DNA of 64,000 bases from Chionis minor (GCA_013398295.1 VZSF01009846.1:124001-188000); one strand, 5' to 3'. Positions 11,136-24,765 are shown, counted from the first letter of the stretch. Made by a program: numbers and translations. The notes: generated by a model not told the origin, from the letters alone.

Positions 11136-14100
11136 AGCACAAGGTATCACTTTTAGTTCCAGATTCTTAGATTCTCATCCAAAGAGTGAGGTACCCAACC
11201 AAAATCAGAAGTCCCTTCAGAGCACTACATCACTGGATATATTAGAACAAAGCAACTTTCAGAAGTATTATAGAATATTAGTTTCTCAAAGCACGCTAAA
11301 TATTAACCCACATTAAAAAAAAAGCCAAAAATCCATTGTATATTAACAGCTAAGGTCAGCTAGTGCCACAAATCTGCCTTGAATCTTAAAATCATGAAGC
11401 TGAAGACTTAACAAGCAAGCAGCCTCCCACGTACCTCACTCTCTGCCCATTGTTTGCAGTGTTGTTGATAATATGCCCCAACACGACATAAAGCTTTCAG
11501 TACTACATTCAACACATCATAAATAGCAACATGTACCCTAACTTTATAAAACCTACAAAATCTCTGTACTATTGTGAAGCAACAGAATAGTAGATCAGAT
11601 TGTCACACAGTCCATTTGTTTATTTTGCTTTAGTGTTTGTGACAGCTGGTAAGATAAAAATGCACTCTGCCCAGACTCTCAGCGTAGTGTAGTATGCCTG
11701 AAATTAGTGGGTACTCTAACCAGCATCTCTCCTACACCTAATTTTCCATCAAACATCCTAAACCATGTTAGACTCAGTGATGTCAGAAATAGCTTCGGGG
11801 AATATTCTATATTGTCACTGTGAAACAGGCACAGCAGGTTACTTCAGAGAATAATCTCTTTCATTAAATTTTTAAGAAGTGAAATATCATTATATGATTC
11901 ATTCCCTGCAATCTGGATTGTTTTGTAAAATAATTGAAAAATGAGTTCATTGATCCATGTTTTACTTTTTTCCCTTCCATTCTCTTGGGCGCAGAGGAAA
12001 GAAAAAGTCTTCAAAACTCTGAGAAGTAGTTCCAGTTTTATTCCTGCGTTTAAGCTGAGTCCCAAAAGGGCCAGTCTGTAGCTAAATGAACACAGGCAGA
12101 GTATTTAATTTTGCTACCATCATAGGACCAATTTCCACACAACAGAAAGAAAACATTCTCAGTCAGCTCTTGTTCAAATTGAAAATCTGCAATCTTCGTA
12201 TCTGTTTCCGTAACTTCTCATCTCTTACAGCCTACTGCTCGTGTACCAAAAACCCCTGAAGCTTTCTTCATTCAAATGAATTCAAATCCACTCAGTCTTC
12301 TGATGCTTGTTCCAGATACACAATAGAAACCAATTTTAATTTTCTTGTGCCTTCATTCTGCTAATGGATATATAAAGAACATTTAAACTGTATTGCTCAA
12401 TTTAGGAGATTTTGTGGAAGAAGGATCCTTTCACACTTCAGTAATTGTCTATGACTGAAAACAAGTTTCCTTGTTTTTAATGAAAGTTTCCTCAAATAGT
12501 AAGAAAAGTTTCCCATTCCTCAAAAATCACTTTACAAACCGAGGACCCAACTGAGGCATATTCAGACTTCTAAAAAGCAAACTTTTAAAAAAACTGAAGT
12601 GTAGTAGTATCTTGGGCATCTCTGGGGTTTCAGTTTAGAAGAAAGAGGAGCTATAAACAACACAATGACAAAGCTTGATGCAAATTTCTTGTCAGGTGCA
12701 TGACTGTAGGAGCAAACATGCAGTAAGTAGTAAATTCACATATTAGAGAGGATCAGTACTAAGAAAAATGAAATAAAAAACACTATGCAAATTCAAGCTA
12801 GGTGGCTCCTGGAAGCCACAACTTAGTATCAAGCCTGAATAACTTATTTTAAAGGATGAAAAATAAAATGGACATTGTGCTTTCAAAAATATTTGGAAAG
12901 GAGCCGTGTTCCTTAGCACGGGGCAAGAACTAACACTATATGTAACTACTAAGAGAAATGCCTACCTTTATTGTGCTACTTACAAAGAGCTCTCCATAGA
13001 GAATGGGACACAAAAAAAGCAACAAATGTAAAATATACATTATAGATTTAATACAGAAGAAAGAAACAGTACCAGCATGTGAGAACAATTCAGAGTTTCA
13101 AAAATCTGAATGCATCTTGAAATGGTCAGGATGTTTAATTCTGTATTGTATAACATTTGCTCTCGCTGGTGAAAATTATTTTTTTAAAATTATTATTTTT
13201 AATTCTGTATAGTTGACATTTCAATATTGTCCTCCATCCTAAATCAAAATTAACTGTATTCTTAATCCCTAGATGTGGACGTTTACATGTTTACAATGAA
13301 TAAGGTAGCTATTGGACTTGCACAAAGATGCACAAAAAAGATGAAGCAGAACAGGAAAGGGGGCCTCTGCTCTCTGGTCACCTGTCTTCTTTGCCTCCTC
13401 CTTGGCTATCTTTCCTCCTCTCAACGATAGATCTGCTTTACCACATGGCAGCATTCATTTTCAAAACATCCACTTTGGGATCTGGCATTTCCAAATAGAA
13501 ATATCAATTCTAGGCAGACAGAGGAAGAGAAAGAAAGAGAGATAATCTACTGAGAGTAGCAATCCACTTGGGTTTTTATTTGTTCGCTGTTGATGTGCTT
13601 TGGGATAGATCTTTTAATTAATATTACACAAAGATAACAGTTGTGCTCAAGGTAATCCTTGTAAAAATTCAGTCAGAACCATGTGCAGTGATCAATCTTC
13701 AACTGCAAGCAGGTCTCCGCAAGCTTTACAATGTACATGGAAACAGCACAAGCTACTCTCCCCTTCCTTTGTATGCTTGTAATTAAAATACAAATAATTA
13801 ATTGAGATCAAGTTTTTATTATTAAACTCTGTAATTTAAAAAAAAACCTTTAAACCAGAAGCTTAGAAGTTGAACAAATACTCAGGAATAAAAATGTAAG
13901 CATGAAAAATGTTTCAGTTTTCAACTAATGAATATGGGCAAAACACCTTGGGTAGCACACCCCCTTGCAAAGCTCTGCTGTGACCTGCCACACGGTAAAT
14001 CAGGATTAAAATGTGAAGAGGCTAAAAAATTATGCACAATGTCATATCTTTCTTCTCCCTCAAATTTTCAAATAATTCCTAGATGAACTGCAGAATGTTT

Positions 14101-14399
14101 TATACTGTTTCAAGCTCCTTCTTGGTAGCCAAACACTCAAACCCGTAATTTCTTCTGGATATTCTGGTTGTTTTGGTTTTCTGACCTATTCCAGACTTCA
14201 CCAGAACAGTATCATAACCGCACAGATGCAAAGGAGGTATCACCAACTTTCAACCTCCTCAGTTTTTTTTGCTTCTTCAGGCTGAAAGAATTTAAGCTTT
14301 TACTAAGGCTGGTTAAGATTGCTCCAGTACAGCTTCTTTCTACTAGAAAATGCTGAATTCTACATGGTCCTGTAGAAAATTTTAATTTTAACAAACGTT
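11136..14399. other. AT-rich noncoding DNA
   Basis: No gene, RNA gene or recognised mobile element. A lysine/glutamate-rich minus-strand ORF at 13269-13454 was examined and not accepted. The short word AATTCTGTAT occurs twice, near 13138 and 13199. Confidence 0.5.
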
Positions 14400-14755
14400 T
14401 AGCCAGAAACCTGTCTGCTTTTCTGGCAGCTCCTCTGCCTTACTCCCTAGGCCTGAAGACTGTCAAGGACACAAGGATGATGAGGTTCTTACGTTTTCCA
14501 CCCATCTGCCCAGAGGGCTGCTGCAAAGCACAAGTACCCGGACACCAACAGTTCGGGATTTCCAAACCTCACTGATGAACCACCAAGAGACTGGGGTTTC
14601 TGAGCTCCAGGCCTAACAGCAGCACCACCAGGGGCTGCTGGAAGCTTCGGCTTCCAAGATCTTGCCAACAGGCTGTCTGGTGGCCAGCCAGACCCTCAAG
14701 GCTACCCGCACTTCTGGGTGGCAGCTGGCCAAACATCTGCTACTCTGTCATACAG
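14400..14755. other. GC-richer block, unexplained
   Basis: Base composition rises clearly compared with the surrounding AT-rich DNA, with several CTG/CAG-rich words. I recognise no repeat family. It abuts the exon-like segment that begins at 14756 and could be old exon, UTR or repeat sequence. Confidence 0.35.
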
Positions 14756-14940
14756 GGCAGGGCACAAAGTCATCCAGGTTATCTCAGAGTCTGATATGTT
14801 CCTTGGCAAGAAACCAAGATCTCTCTCTGTATGTGATTTTCCCACACCTAATGATAGACCTGAACAAGGCTTTGTAGTTATTACAGTCCTCAGCCTACTT
14901 GATAAAGACAACTGTCTTTTGTTGCAAAGGACAAAGCATG
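14756..14940 (+). other. Exon-like segment (candidate only)
   Basis: A pyrimidine-containing acceptor (CTACTCTGTCATACAG, ending 14755) and a strong donor (CATG then GTAAGGATA, from 14941) bound 185 bp with one uninterrupted frame. The frame is open from before 14718 and runs past the donor to 15002. The translation has an even, soluble-protein composition, with segments such as HKVIQVISESDMFLGKK, DFPTPNDRPEQG and VITVLSLLDKDNCLLLQR. I do not recognise a family. Against it, the opposite strand is open over the same stretch (14702-15103, 133 codons), so local composition may simply be poor in stops. It could be a real internal exon, an exon of a noncoding transcript, a decayed element or chance. 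Confidence 0.22.
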
Positions 14941-17900
14941 GTAAGGATACATTATTTGTTTGTGTTGGTGGTGGGTTTTGCAAGTATATAAAAATAATAT
15001 GAAAAAAGATGTAATAAAGTAATTTTATTTTTTCCCGCCCTTCTATTGAGATCTGATTTCCTACTCTGCAATGCTGTGGACTGAACCACAACTGCAGTAA
15101 CACCCATGGAAACTAGACTGCCAATTAAAATTTGGTTTTGGACACAAAATCCATACTCTTTGTACTCACACTGCAGTTAAAATACTTCAGTAGCGAAAGG
15201 CATTATGCACGTATGTTGTACACAAAATCCTGAGCCATTCTGTATGAAATACCAGCAACCAAATCTGAAGGGTAAAATCTAAGAATCAATGAATAAACAA
15301 CTATTCATTAAATAATAGGTTACTTTAGGCATTATCATATAAAATGGACCACATAAGCAGGAAGAAAGCCTCATAGTCAAACCTTGTATCTGTTACAATG
15401 TGAGCAACCTATAAATAGGCTTAAAAGAGTAGTAAAATCATTATTTTTTGAGCATAGCCAGTAAACCAGGAAAAATAAAGTGGTTTCTTAAATAAAATAA
15501 GCTTTGAAATGAAGTAGAAGTACACTGCGCTGAAATGGATGAGAAGCTGGTGAGGTGTCCAGTAACGATGCATTTAAATAAGCAATTCGGCTAGAATTTG
15601 CAGTCATCTGTGAATAATTTATCAAATTGAGTGAAGCAGCTCAAAAGTGCACGCTGGCTAAAAAGTGCTGAATATTTTTGCTGTGCTAAAATTCGAAGTC
15701 TCCCGCAGATTCACTTCCTTTTCTTCTAAATCCTTTTTCTAAATTCATAAAATGGATGAGAACATTCCTGTATGCTGCCTAGGTGACAGCTGATCACAGC
15801 GTATATTTTTCCTAAAAATATTCCTCAGTAAGGACTGTAAAAATGGACAAAGTTGTCTCTTCTCTGAGAAAACAAAGGAAAACCACAACTACTAAAGCAC
15901 CGTGCACGTTCACACTGATACAGCATGCTCCCCATCAGGAAATTTCTACACACTCTACAAAGTACAGTCAGTGCCTGAGACTCAGGTACACCTGCTTATC
16001 CCACAAGCCAAGCTGCCTGCTGCCAGTAGCCCATGCACAGCCTCTCTATACTAACCACCCAGAATTTAAAAAGAAAAAGACACAACAGCAGCAGTGGTCT
16101 CTTCACTGCTTGTCCCACCCTATGCTCTTCAGACACTGAAAAGGAATATCCAGACTCCTTTTGGAAGGAATTCAGATACCAGATTGAGACTGATTTCTTT
16201 TTGGAATCAACAATTTGAGTATTTTCGATCCTAGCCTCACTGGAGAGAAGAAATGTTGCAGAATAATAATAAATTCTAGCTAGGTACAAGAGAACTCACT
16301 CTATAAGACAGGTGTGAAAAACTTTTGCATCATATCACCATCCTAAAATCAGGAATAGCTTATTTATTACTATGAACTGTAGAGTCCAGGGCCCTCACCC
16401 TCTGTCTCTCTAATTACAACACATTTTTATTTATGCGATAGGGATTCTTGTCCTTAGCAAACATAGTTACCTCAAATGCAGTGATAAAGAGCAACCCATT
16501 TCAAACATTTCAACATAGGGTCCTTTCTCTTCTATCATAGTTCAGCGTTCATGATTATGTTTTTGCCCGTATACATAAGACTCCAGTTTTTGGCACTGTG
16601 CCACAGTGTAACTTTTTGCTGTTCCTCAGTAATATTGCTCACCAAACAATCCTTATTCCCCTCGTTCCAACAAAAGCAATCATGGTGCCAACTTCTAAAG
16701 CTCTTATCTTCCCCCTAAATTTCTCAAATGCAGTTTCCACAAAGGGAATCCCATCCTCCTTTGACCAATTAACCAACTCCTGTAATAATCTGTCAAAAAC
16801 CATCAAAACTCAACCCTTTAAATTCAATCATGCCACTTGCTTGAACCAAAACCTTGATGGCCTGCCCAACATGGTAAATACCCCAAAAAACTGTCTCTAA
16901 TTTGTGAAGCTCATGCCTGCCTTAATTGCCATGCCTCTCCTCAATATACTGAACATCGAGAACAAAGAGCGTACTGACATGTTCAAAGTATTTAGCTTGA
17001 CAAAGCGAAATGACTCCAACTAATAAATTTCTAGAATGTTTCATTTATCAACAGAACAAAATCGCATTGCACAGTATCTCACAGGAGAAATGTGCTGTAA
17101 GATTAAGGAAAAATTAATTTTCCTAATTAAAAAAACCTCAGCAAAACTCTTCCACTTTACAACTTGGAGGATAGAATACTGAAAAGGTCCTAAAGCCTAT
17201 TAATTAAAATGCTTTTGTTCATTTTGTTGAAGAAAGCGTTTAGATTAGTGAATCCATGTAGAACTGATCATTATAATAATATTGAAGTTAGCGAGACAGA
17301 ACTCACATTTGCACAGTGTTTCCTGTGCATTTCTGGTTTTTTATATAATGGTAGAAAAAAATCTGCCTGCTCAAGAAGAAAATATAGCACACATTTCTTC
17401 GAGGAACCCAAAACAAGTTTGAAAAAACTTCAGCTGACTTGACCCAGCTTGACAGTACAGATCATTGTGGTGATTTAAAAGAATATATAAATATTTTATG
17501 TTCTCAAACACATACATGCTACTAGAAATAATATATTCAGACACTATTTCAAATAAAGAAGTTCTATTAATGCAATCTATATTGCAGCATTCAGGGGATA
17601 ACAGAATAGGAGCATGATGTAGCACCCCCAACAGCTGCTCTTAAAATCTGCATTTGAAATGCAGCAAATGGAATAAAGAAGTGGAAATTAATATAAACTT
17701 AACTCGTGCGTACATAGATCATGAGTTAATTCTATTAAAATGTGAATAGAATTGTGTCAAAATGAAGTATAATGCTGAACAAACTTTCTTCGTCATTCTG
17801 GTTAAGTGAATTAAACTTTTCCTGATATATTCTCACTTGAGGCTCAAGAATCCATTACGAATGTCTAAACCAAGACTGGATAACATTTTTCTTGTGGCTT

Positions 17901-18621
17901 TTTCTTATTATCATTTTAATTTTCAAAATATCTCAAGAGGTAAAAAAGCATTAAAGACGAAAATACTTGTATCAAAAGAAAAAAAGAAAGAAAACGCACA
18001 CAATTTAATTAGCTGAGAAACTGGAGCTTTGTTAAAAATTGTAAATATAATAAAGAAGATGATCACTCAGCCACAGAAAAAAATCTCCCAGCATGCCTTT
18101 GAAGAAGGATATTTAAATTCACCAAAAGATCAATTACTGTTTGTAAGGATAACTATGAAAGTTAATAGAGAGTGTTGGCAAGCGTTGTTCTCATAATAAG
18201 CCAGCAAAGTACCATGGATAAAGTAATACAAAATACTAAAGCTTTAGAGACTATGGCTCTCCCAAAGCACAGCTCAATCACATACAGAAAATGAACCGAG
18301 GAAGGGCATATCTGAGACTCTGGAAAAATGCAGTCCAGAAGTTAATATTCAAACCGTTGTTATGTTTTGGCATTACTGAGTACTCAAAACTCAAGTTCAA
18401 CAAAAATAATTCTTTCTCAATTGGCTGCTCTTAGGATTTCCCCTTAAGGCACCTCATGTGCTAACTCCTTCTTTCCAAGATGCTTCTCCATCTGAATTAC
18501 AGCCTGTAAGGACTTGCTGAGCCATGTACACCAGAACGAAGCACAAGAACTTGAGCAATTTTATACCTGGATGTAAAAGCTTTATTCGAAGAATCCCAGT
18601 GCCTTCCTTCCAGGTTTTACT
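14941..18621. other. AT-rich noncoding DNA
   Basis: No gene or known repeat supported. Open frames at 15843-16289 and 16598-16900 have low-complexity, hydrophobic or asparagine/threonine-rich translations and no splice context that I trust. Confidence 0.5.
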
Positions 18622-18942
18622 ATGAAAAGTGAAAATGGAAAAAAATATGGAAAACCCCCACTCTTTATATGTTTTGAATGTCCCAAAGGTCAGTTAGCGA
18701 TGTTCAAGTGTGCCATTGATGTCTCAGATGCTTTTCGACTGTGCCCTAGGCAACAAAAAATAATGTACTTACCACCCCTGCAACGTGACCTTGGTTATGA
18801 AGTCAGGGAACTGCCAACAGTCCCTGGGAACGGTTCAGTGACAAGGGTTCAGATAGGAAAACCTCTGCAATTAGTAGAGGTTGTCCATCTTTTGATTTCT
18901 TTGGAGCTCAGAGATGAACTCCTCAAGAAAGCTACCATCTGA
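18622..18942 (+). other. Unrecognised 106-codon open frame
   Basis: An ATG-started frame with a mixed soluble composition and four cysteines (segments PPLFICFECPKGQLAMFKC, VSDAFRLCPRQQKIMYLP and HLLISLELRDELLKKA). No family is recognised. About 30 bp after the stop, the words GAGGCTGGACTAGATGATGG resemble the 3' UTR of a CR1, so the frame may be part of a very old LINE, but no CR1 ORF2 motif is visible in it. In this much AT-rich DNA a frame of this length can arise by chance. Confidence 0.15.
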
Positions 18943-20459
18943 GAAACCTATACAGGAAGGATAGCCAAGAGGCTGGACTAGATGATGGTTCTCAGGGGCC
19001 TGAAAATTGCTACAAGATACATGAATGGATATGTGAGTGAACTAGAACAATGTGTTATTGTTTATGCTGCATTCACACATTTACATTCCGGCACATATTT
19101 GCAAACACTCCAGCTGCATTCACTATGTTAACGCTCAGTGTGGCGACCAGTGGAGTTATTAGTGAGAGCAGCCTGGAAGAGCTGCATCTTGTGATTTGAA
19201 AAGAGTATATATTTATCCCAAGGAATCAAGAATGCCTCCTTTCAGGACTGAACTGAATTGATTGTGTGGGAATGATTCAGCTACAAAGGTTCCCTAGAGA
19301 TGAACAAAAATGCCTTCGTGTCATGGAATTACTAATAGCCTACTGGCATATATGACAATGAATCCTGGAAGTATAGCAAGGGGTAAGTGAAAGGAGCATC
19401 TCAGAATGAAACCCCAGGCAAGTCTAGTGTAATTTGTGAAGGGTAAGCTCGGTGCTGAGAAAAGCCCCTACTTGCCATACCTATTTAAAAATCCAAATTT
19501 TGCCAGGGAAAGAAGGATATGTTAGGGCTTTGCCCTACACAGCCAAGGTGTTCTGTGCCCAGAGCTGTTGGGGCACCTGCAGAGGTGGTGCACGAGCATG
19601 TGAAGATACAGCGAGGCATCATTCCAGAAAAGCAGAATTAAAATCCCGCAGTGGAAGCTGAACACATTAAATCATGCACTTTCTGGTTTCTAGAGGCTTT
19701 GTATTAGCTATTCTCTACGTCCGCAAAAACTGCATTCGCGGAGCACCAGTGAATAATCTTAACCCCGTGTTAGTAAAGCTTTTATTCATTTATTTCCTTC
19801 GTCTTCAAAGCAACAAATTTCCTGGCAGGCCCTTAACTCACAGGCATAATCCTTCTATCCATTTATTTGGATTCCTTGAGGAGATACTTCTGAATGCAGA
19901 ATGCTCTAATTACTCCTTTCATTCCCCTCACATCATCCTCCCATTTCTCTGTTGTTCAGAACAGCCTGCTTCACACTCCTGAGGCATCTTCCCAGAAAGG
20001 CAGACCTTAGCGAAGGTACAGGGAACTGAAGAGCAGGGGATTCAAGAACAGCAAAGGACCAGGCTTTGTTTAAAAGGTTATGAAAGAGCAGGAACCAGCG
20101 GTTTGAGAGGAAGACGTATCGAGGCAGAACTTACGCCTTGGGAAATTCTGACTTTATATTCTGCTGTTACGAGTTTATTATGCAGTTTTGGGGAAAATGC
20201 TTAACATTTACCAATGTTTGAAGTTATACTGAGATTTGACTGTATATAAGCCATATAAGCTACTATCGTTAAAGTTCACGAGGAACTACAGAAATAACCC
20301 AGTCACCTTTTCAAAACTTGGTCCAAACCATCCCACACCGCCCAGATTAATAAAGACTTTATACTGACAAATACACCTTCTCCCTGACATTGTCCTTCTT
20401 TAAACCAAGGATTTCACCACTAGTAATAAAGGGTAAGTCTGTGGGATCTACAGGGCTGA
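18943..20459. other. Noncoding, nothing recognised
   Basis: Apart from the CR1-3'-like words at 18970-18990, no repeat or exon is supported. GC content rises slightly toward 19550-19660 and again toward 20450. Confidence 0.45.
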
Positions 20460-20700
20460 CGACCAGCGCCTCCATGTACACACCCTCACATCTGAGAGGC
20501 CTGTCTAATCACACGGGGCTCAGCGTACGAGCTGAACGTGAAAACCGGAGGGTGACTGGACCTTTGCAAACTGCTGTTGGCTAATCCACACGGCACCACG
20601 TGTGAGCCCAGCTCTCATTCCCAGTATGCGGATCGTGCAACCAGCAGAAGGCGGGCTTTCTGCGTGACGGGAGGGAGGTGCACGCTGACGGTGCCGGCGT
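20460..20700. promoter_or_regulatory. CpG cluster (small orphan CpG-island candidate)
   Basis: I count 18 CpG dinucleotides in about 241 bp, in a window where CpG is otherwise scarce; GC content is visibly raised. It contains an E-box palindrome CACGTG at 20597-20602. CpG survives in methylated vertebrate DNA mainly where the site is unmethylated in the germline, selected, or recently inserted. No start codon with a convincing coding frame and no known repeat accounts for it. It could be a promoter or enhancer of an unannotated transcript, or a young GC-rich insertion. Confidence 0.35.
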
Positions 20701-23700
20701 CAGCCTCCTGACATTTGTCCCTGTGCTTCAGAGAAAGGCACAGGCACGTATGAGGGGAAGAAATTAACAAAGTCTCTTAAGAGCACAAAAATAAATCCTA
20801 CTGGACAATTTCCACCAGACTGGTTAATGTCTGTGCAGGAAATGTGGCAGACTGTTGATCACTCTTAGGAAGTGACCAGCTATGTGGAACCATCAAGTCT
20901 CAGAACTTAAAACCTCCAGAGGGGAACCAAACGGGTACCCTGGGGTTTTTTTGCGTACGAGAAGGGGAAGTATTGTGGTACCCGTATATATTAGAAGCAG
21001 AAAATACCGTTGCTACAGTTCTAAACTCACTTTAAAGGTAAAAATATTGCAGGCATCTTCACTCAAAAAAAAATAACATGTGAACTGCCAGGACTATTTC
21101 ACAACCACAAGTCTATCCAAGTTTCATGTTTTTGAACATTCAAGGTAACCAAAACAAAAAGCACCTTAATTATAGCAAGTTGGTGTTCCATAATATTAAT
21201 TATTGCAATGAAATACAGACAAATACATCAGATAATGAATGATAGCACAGGCACAAGGAAAATTATTTTTTCTTCAACATTTGTTATTGTTCATCTTCAT
21301 CTCTTTTGACCTGCACAAATTGTATGTTCCTACCTTTTGAGAAGACATTAGAAGAAAGTTTCTCCCTTACTTTTCTTCCACAGTAGATAAAGCTTACACT
21401 TGAACAATAACAAGAAACAATTGGAATCAGTTCAAACAGTAGCTTGCGTTGCAAAGAAAATGCAGCTTCGTATTACACTGAGCTATTCCCGTTCAGTTTT
21501 AATAAATACTTTAATTAGAGGAAAAAAAACCAACCACCACTCTCAGCTACTGTATAACACTCTTCCTGTTTTGTATAGTTTTATAGTATTTGGAAATCAA
21601 TATGACTCAAGTAGCACACAAAGTACTGAAAATAGAAACATCCAATGGCTCCACAGGATGCAGCATCCTTGAACTTTTAAATGAGATTTATAAGAAAGAA
21701 TAATTCCTGTAAAATACAGCACTTTCATCCAAACTATAGCTTTTGTACAGTTTCCAGAAAACTTTTATAATTACCATTATAAAATGGCATTAGGGAAAGC
21801 AGTATTCCACTTGCTCGGCAGAAGGAACACAATTCTAGAAAAAAACCTACACATAATGGTGTCTATTGAACCTCATTTCTCAAAGCGATTACTGTCCTTT
21901 TGTAAATCACACAAGCCACACTCATAAAAACGCAAAATTTCTCATAAAAGTGTAATTCATTAAGGAAATGCTGATTATTTTTCTTACTCCCTTGTTCCTT
22001 CATCCAATTTGGGGACATTTTTCTGCTCGCAGAGTACTTTTCTTACACTTGCATGGTACCATCTTCCTAAGATACACGTAAAGTTGTCTATTTACAGCCA
22101 TTCCTACTGTCCTATCTAAATTTCTGTATCACTTAGTCTCCTGTGAGACTCAGGAGAGTCACTCCTATCCCTGCCTGACAGTCTTAGTCTAAAATTCACC
22201 TTTATTAAAAAGCTTCCATGCGAAAGGACTTGACTCGTCATTTATTAGTCCATGATAGCAACACAGAGCACCATGTGGCTTGGAGAAAGATGCAAATCCC
22301 AGTGCAGGAGAGTTTACTCAGTGGAGACTTGGGAGCTCCTGAGAGGGCAAGGAAGAGTACGGAATTGTACAGAAGGGGACATTCAGGCTTGCCGAGGCAG
22401 GAATGGCACTGTATTTATGAAATACTGCCCCTCCAGTTTTATCCTATGAACTCGGACATCTTCCTGAGCAGCAGGACTGCAGGCAAAAGCTGCTGCCATC
22501 ACTCAAGAACCTCTCCAGCTGCTCGGGAGAATTGAAAAGGGGATTCCAGAGGAATTCAGGCTGAACAGAAACAAGTATTTCCACACTTGGGCACGGGATT
22601 CTTTTAGTTTGGGTTCTTGACTCTCCTCCATTTTCATTTTGTCTATCACACCACTTACAGCCCTTCTCATAACACATCCTTAGAAATGCAGTCACTGTCC
22701 AAGGAAAACTTAAATGATAACAGACATCAATCATTTACACCGTTCCTTACGCAGAGGTGGACTTCTTTAGATTTGCAACCCTTTGTATCTTTCTGTTCAG
22801 AAACAGAGAGGTATCTTTTTCCAGGAAAAAATAGCAATAGTACTTTATCTGCTCAGTCTGCTTCAGCTTCTTATAACATTACACAATGAAGTTAAATTAT
22901 AGTTTTGCCTTCTAGCCTCTGTTCAGATTTAAATAAAACAAAATCTCATGAGAATCATGGGACCTGTAACATGCTGAAGAACAGAGTGAAAGCCATTTAA
23001 GTGTTAGAAATTAGGGAAAAAAGTTATCTTGATCTGTATAGATATTAAAGAAAGGCTTTATTTCTGAACATAAGAGCTTCATAAATGTAAGGTGAAATTC
23101 TGTTTCTCAACAATCCAGATTTTAATATCTTTGATACAATTTAAATATAGAAAATGCAAAGAATAAAACATTTAAAGAATGCTAAGAATAAAAAATAAAA
23201 CCATTTAGACAACATCATATATATTTTAAAATATAAAATAATTCAGAAACTGGGCTATACTTGTAGTCCACTTTCCTCTCAGTAAGACAGAGACCTTGCA
23301 ATACTATTATCAACATGACAAACCTAAACCACTGATTTTACATTTATGCTTAAACGTTCCCTAAGCACTACGATATCCCTGAAAGACGTATATGCTAATA
23401 TGTCTTCATGATTATCTTGTAAGAGAAATTCTTATAATACTATTGTTCACAAACTTCACTTCCGTAAAATCGCCAGCCTCACAGACTGCTTGTTTTCCTA
23501 AAACCAAAAATAACTTCTTTTGTCTACTTCTCAAGGAAACAGCTTCAATCACATTTCAGTAAATAGCTTGACTTCTTTAATTAGACTGCCTCTCCAATAT
23601 ATTTAAAGTGGACTTCACATACTGATCTATTTAATAGAGTAAAAGATGGAAAAATACCCTCAAACAAAAAAGTCACCTGTATAAGTATGTATTTAATATT

Positions 23701-24607
23701 GTCATTTGTTTAGATTAACATTCAGCTGACCCTAAGCTGCTTTGAAGCATATGCACTTAGCATCCAAGTGTCTCCTGCTTTCAGCTATAGAAGTAATATT
23801 ACTATCCTAAGCACCAACAAAAGTATATATATAAAAAAAACAACCAAAAAAACCCCACACCAAAACAATGCAAAAAAAAATTGGAAAGCACACGTGATTA
23901 TTCTCATTACTCCACTGAGGTGATCAATGGATAAACTTTTGTCCTTTTAAGAAAATGTAAAATCCCCATGCAATTTTGAGGCAGAAGCAATACCTTTTTA
24001 TCTTCTGATCCTGGATGCTCCAATCCAACAAAGTATACAAATTAAATCACTTTTAAATACCTGAGTAGTCCCACAGAAGACAACCGAAGTATCACAGATA
24101 CAAAGTTAAACACTTGAAAATGGTTTGTTTGACTAGAGCTTCCACCCAGTGATTGGAAGGTGAAAACAACAAAACCTTACTGAAGAGTTCAGGACTTGAA
24201 TGGCAAGTGGTTAACATTTGTTTACGACAGATCAGGAAAACAACCAAAAGGTTTAAGAGCTTTTGTGGCCATCAAAGAAGAAAAACAGAACTTTTGTACT
24301 GTTGAGTAAAAAAGTAATTTTCTTGAAGAAGTAGGGAAACTAAAACTTGAAAAAATAATGAACAGGTAATAATTAAACGTGGTTCTTGATGGATTGTGCA
24401 CTTGTGTGCGCACATTGTGTGGTCCAGGTAAGACTAAGGCGTTCACGATTCCTCTTTCTTACATGGACTCTTTCGATACGATGTGAGCTCATGCTGCAGC
24501 TTTTCATTTAGTCAAGCATTTACAATTTACAGGGAGCAGTACGTCCTGCACTCAAAATAAGAAGGAAATAAATTATCTTTGATACCTCTGCTCTTTTTCC
24601 CCAGACT
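20701..24607. other. AT-rich noncoding DNA
   Basis: No gene or mobile element supported. A moderately GC-richer patch at 22250-22560 is open in two plus frames, but neither translation is recognisable. An A7CCCC motif sits at 23846-23858. Confidence 0.5.
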
Positions 24608-24765
24608 CACAGGATAAGAAATAATAGGTTCAAATTGGGCAAGGATGAGAAGACAAACTCTGACTATACAGATGATGCAAGTTTTACTTTTATGGAAAAG
24701 GACTCATCAGGACAAGAGCAAGAACCCAGCTACTAAATTGCTGGAACACTTTGCAAGCCACAGCA
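24608..24765 (+). mobile_element. Possible ancient CR1-type LINE trace
   Basis: The words CAGGATAAGAAATAATAGG, TTCAAATTG and GCAAGGATGAGAAGAC are in the order of the [18 protein letters not shown] coding segment of CR1. About 100 bp later, TTGCTGGAACACTTTGC sits where the HWNRLP block would be. No open frame survives. Weak on its own. Confidence 0.4.

Noticed and set aside
13269..13454. Minus-strand frame with KIAKEEAKKTGDQRAEAP, reminiscent of HMGN-type proteins
   Set aside because: Only a lysine/glutamate/alanine composition is shared; the nucleosome-binding signature is not there.
16598..16900. 100-codon frame rich in N, S and T, considered as retroviral or gene remnant
   Set aside because: No retroviral motif, LTR or primer-binding site is visible nearby.
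22218..22535. Open frame starting MRKDLTRHLLVH, like the helix end of a C2H2 zinc finger
   Set aside because: The frame meets a stop three codons before the ATG, so the two zinc-binding cysteines are absent, and no second finger follows. A chance likeness is more probable.
24395..24420. Alternating TG/CG stretch with palindrome TGTGCGCACA, possible Z-DNA
   Set aside because: Too short and interrupted to claim a structure.
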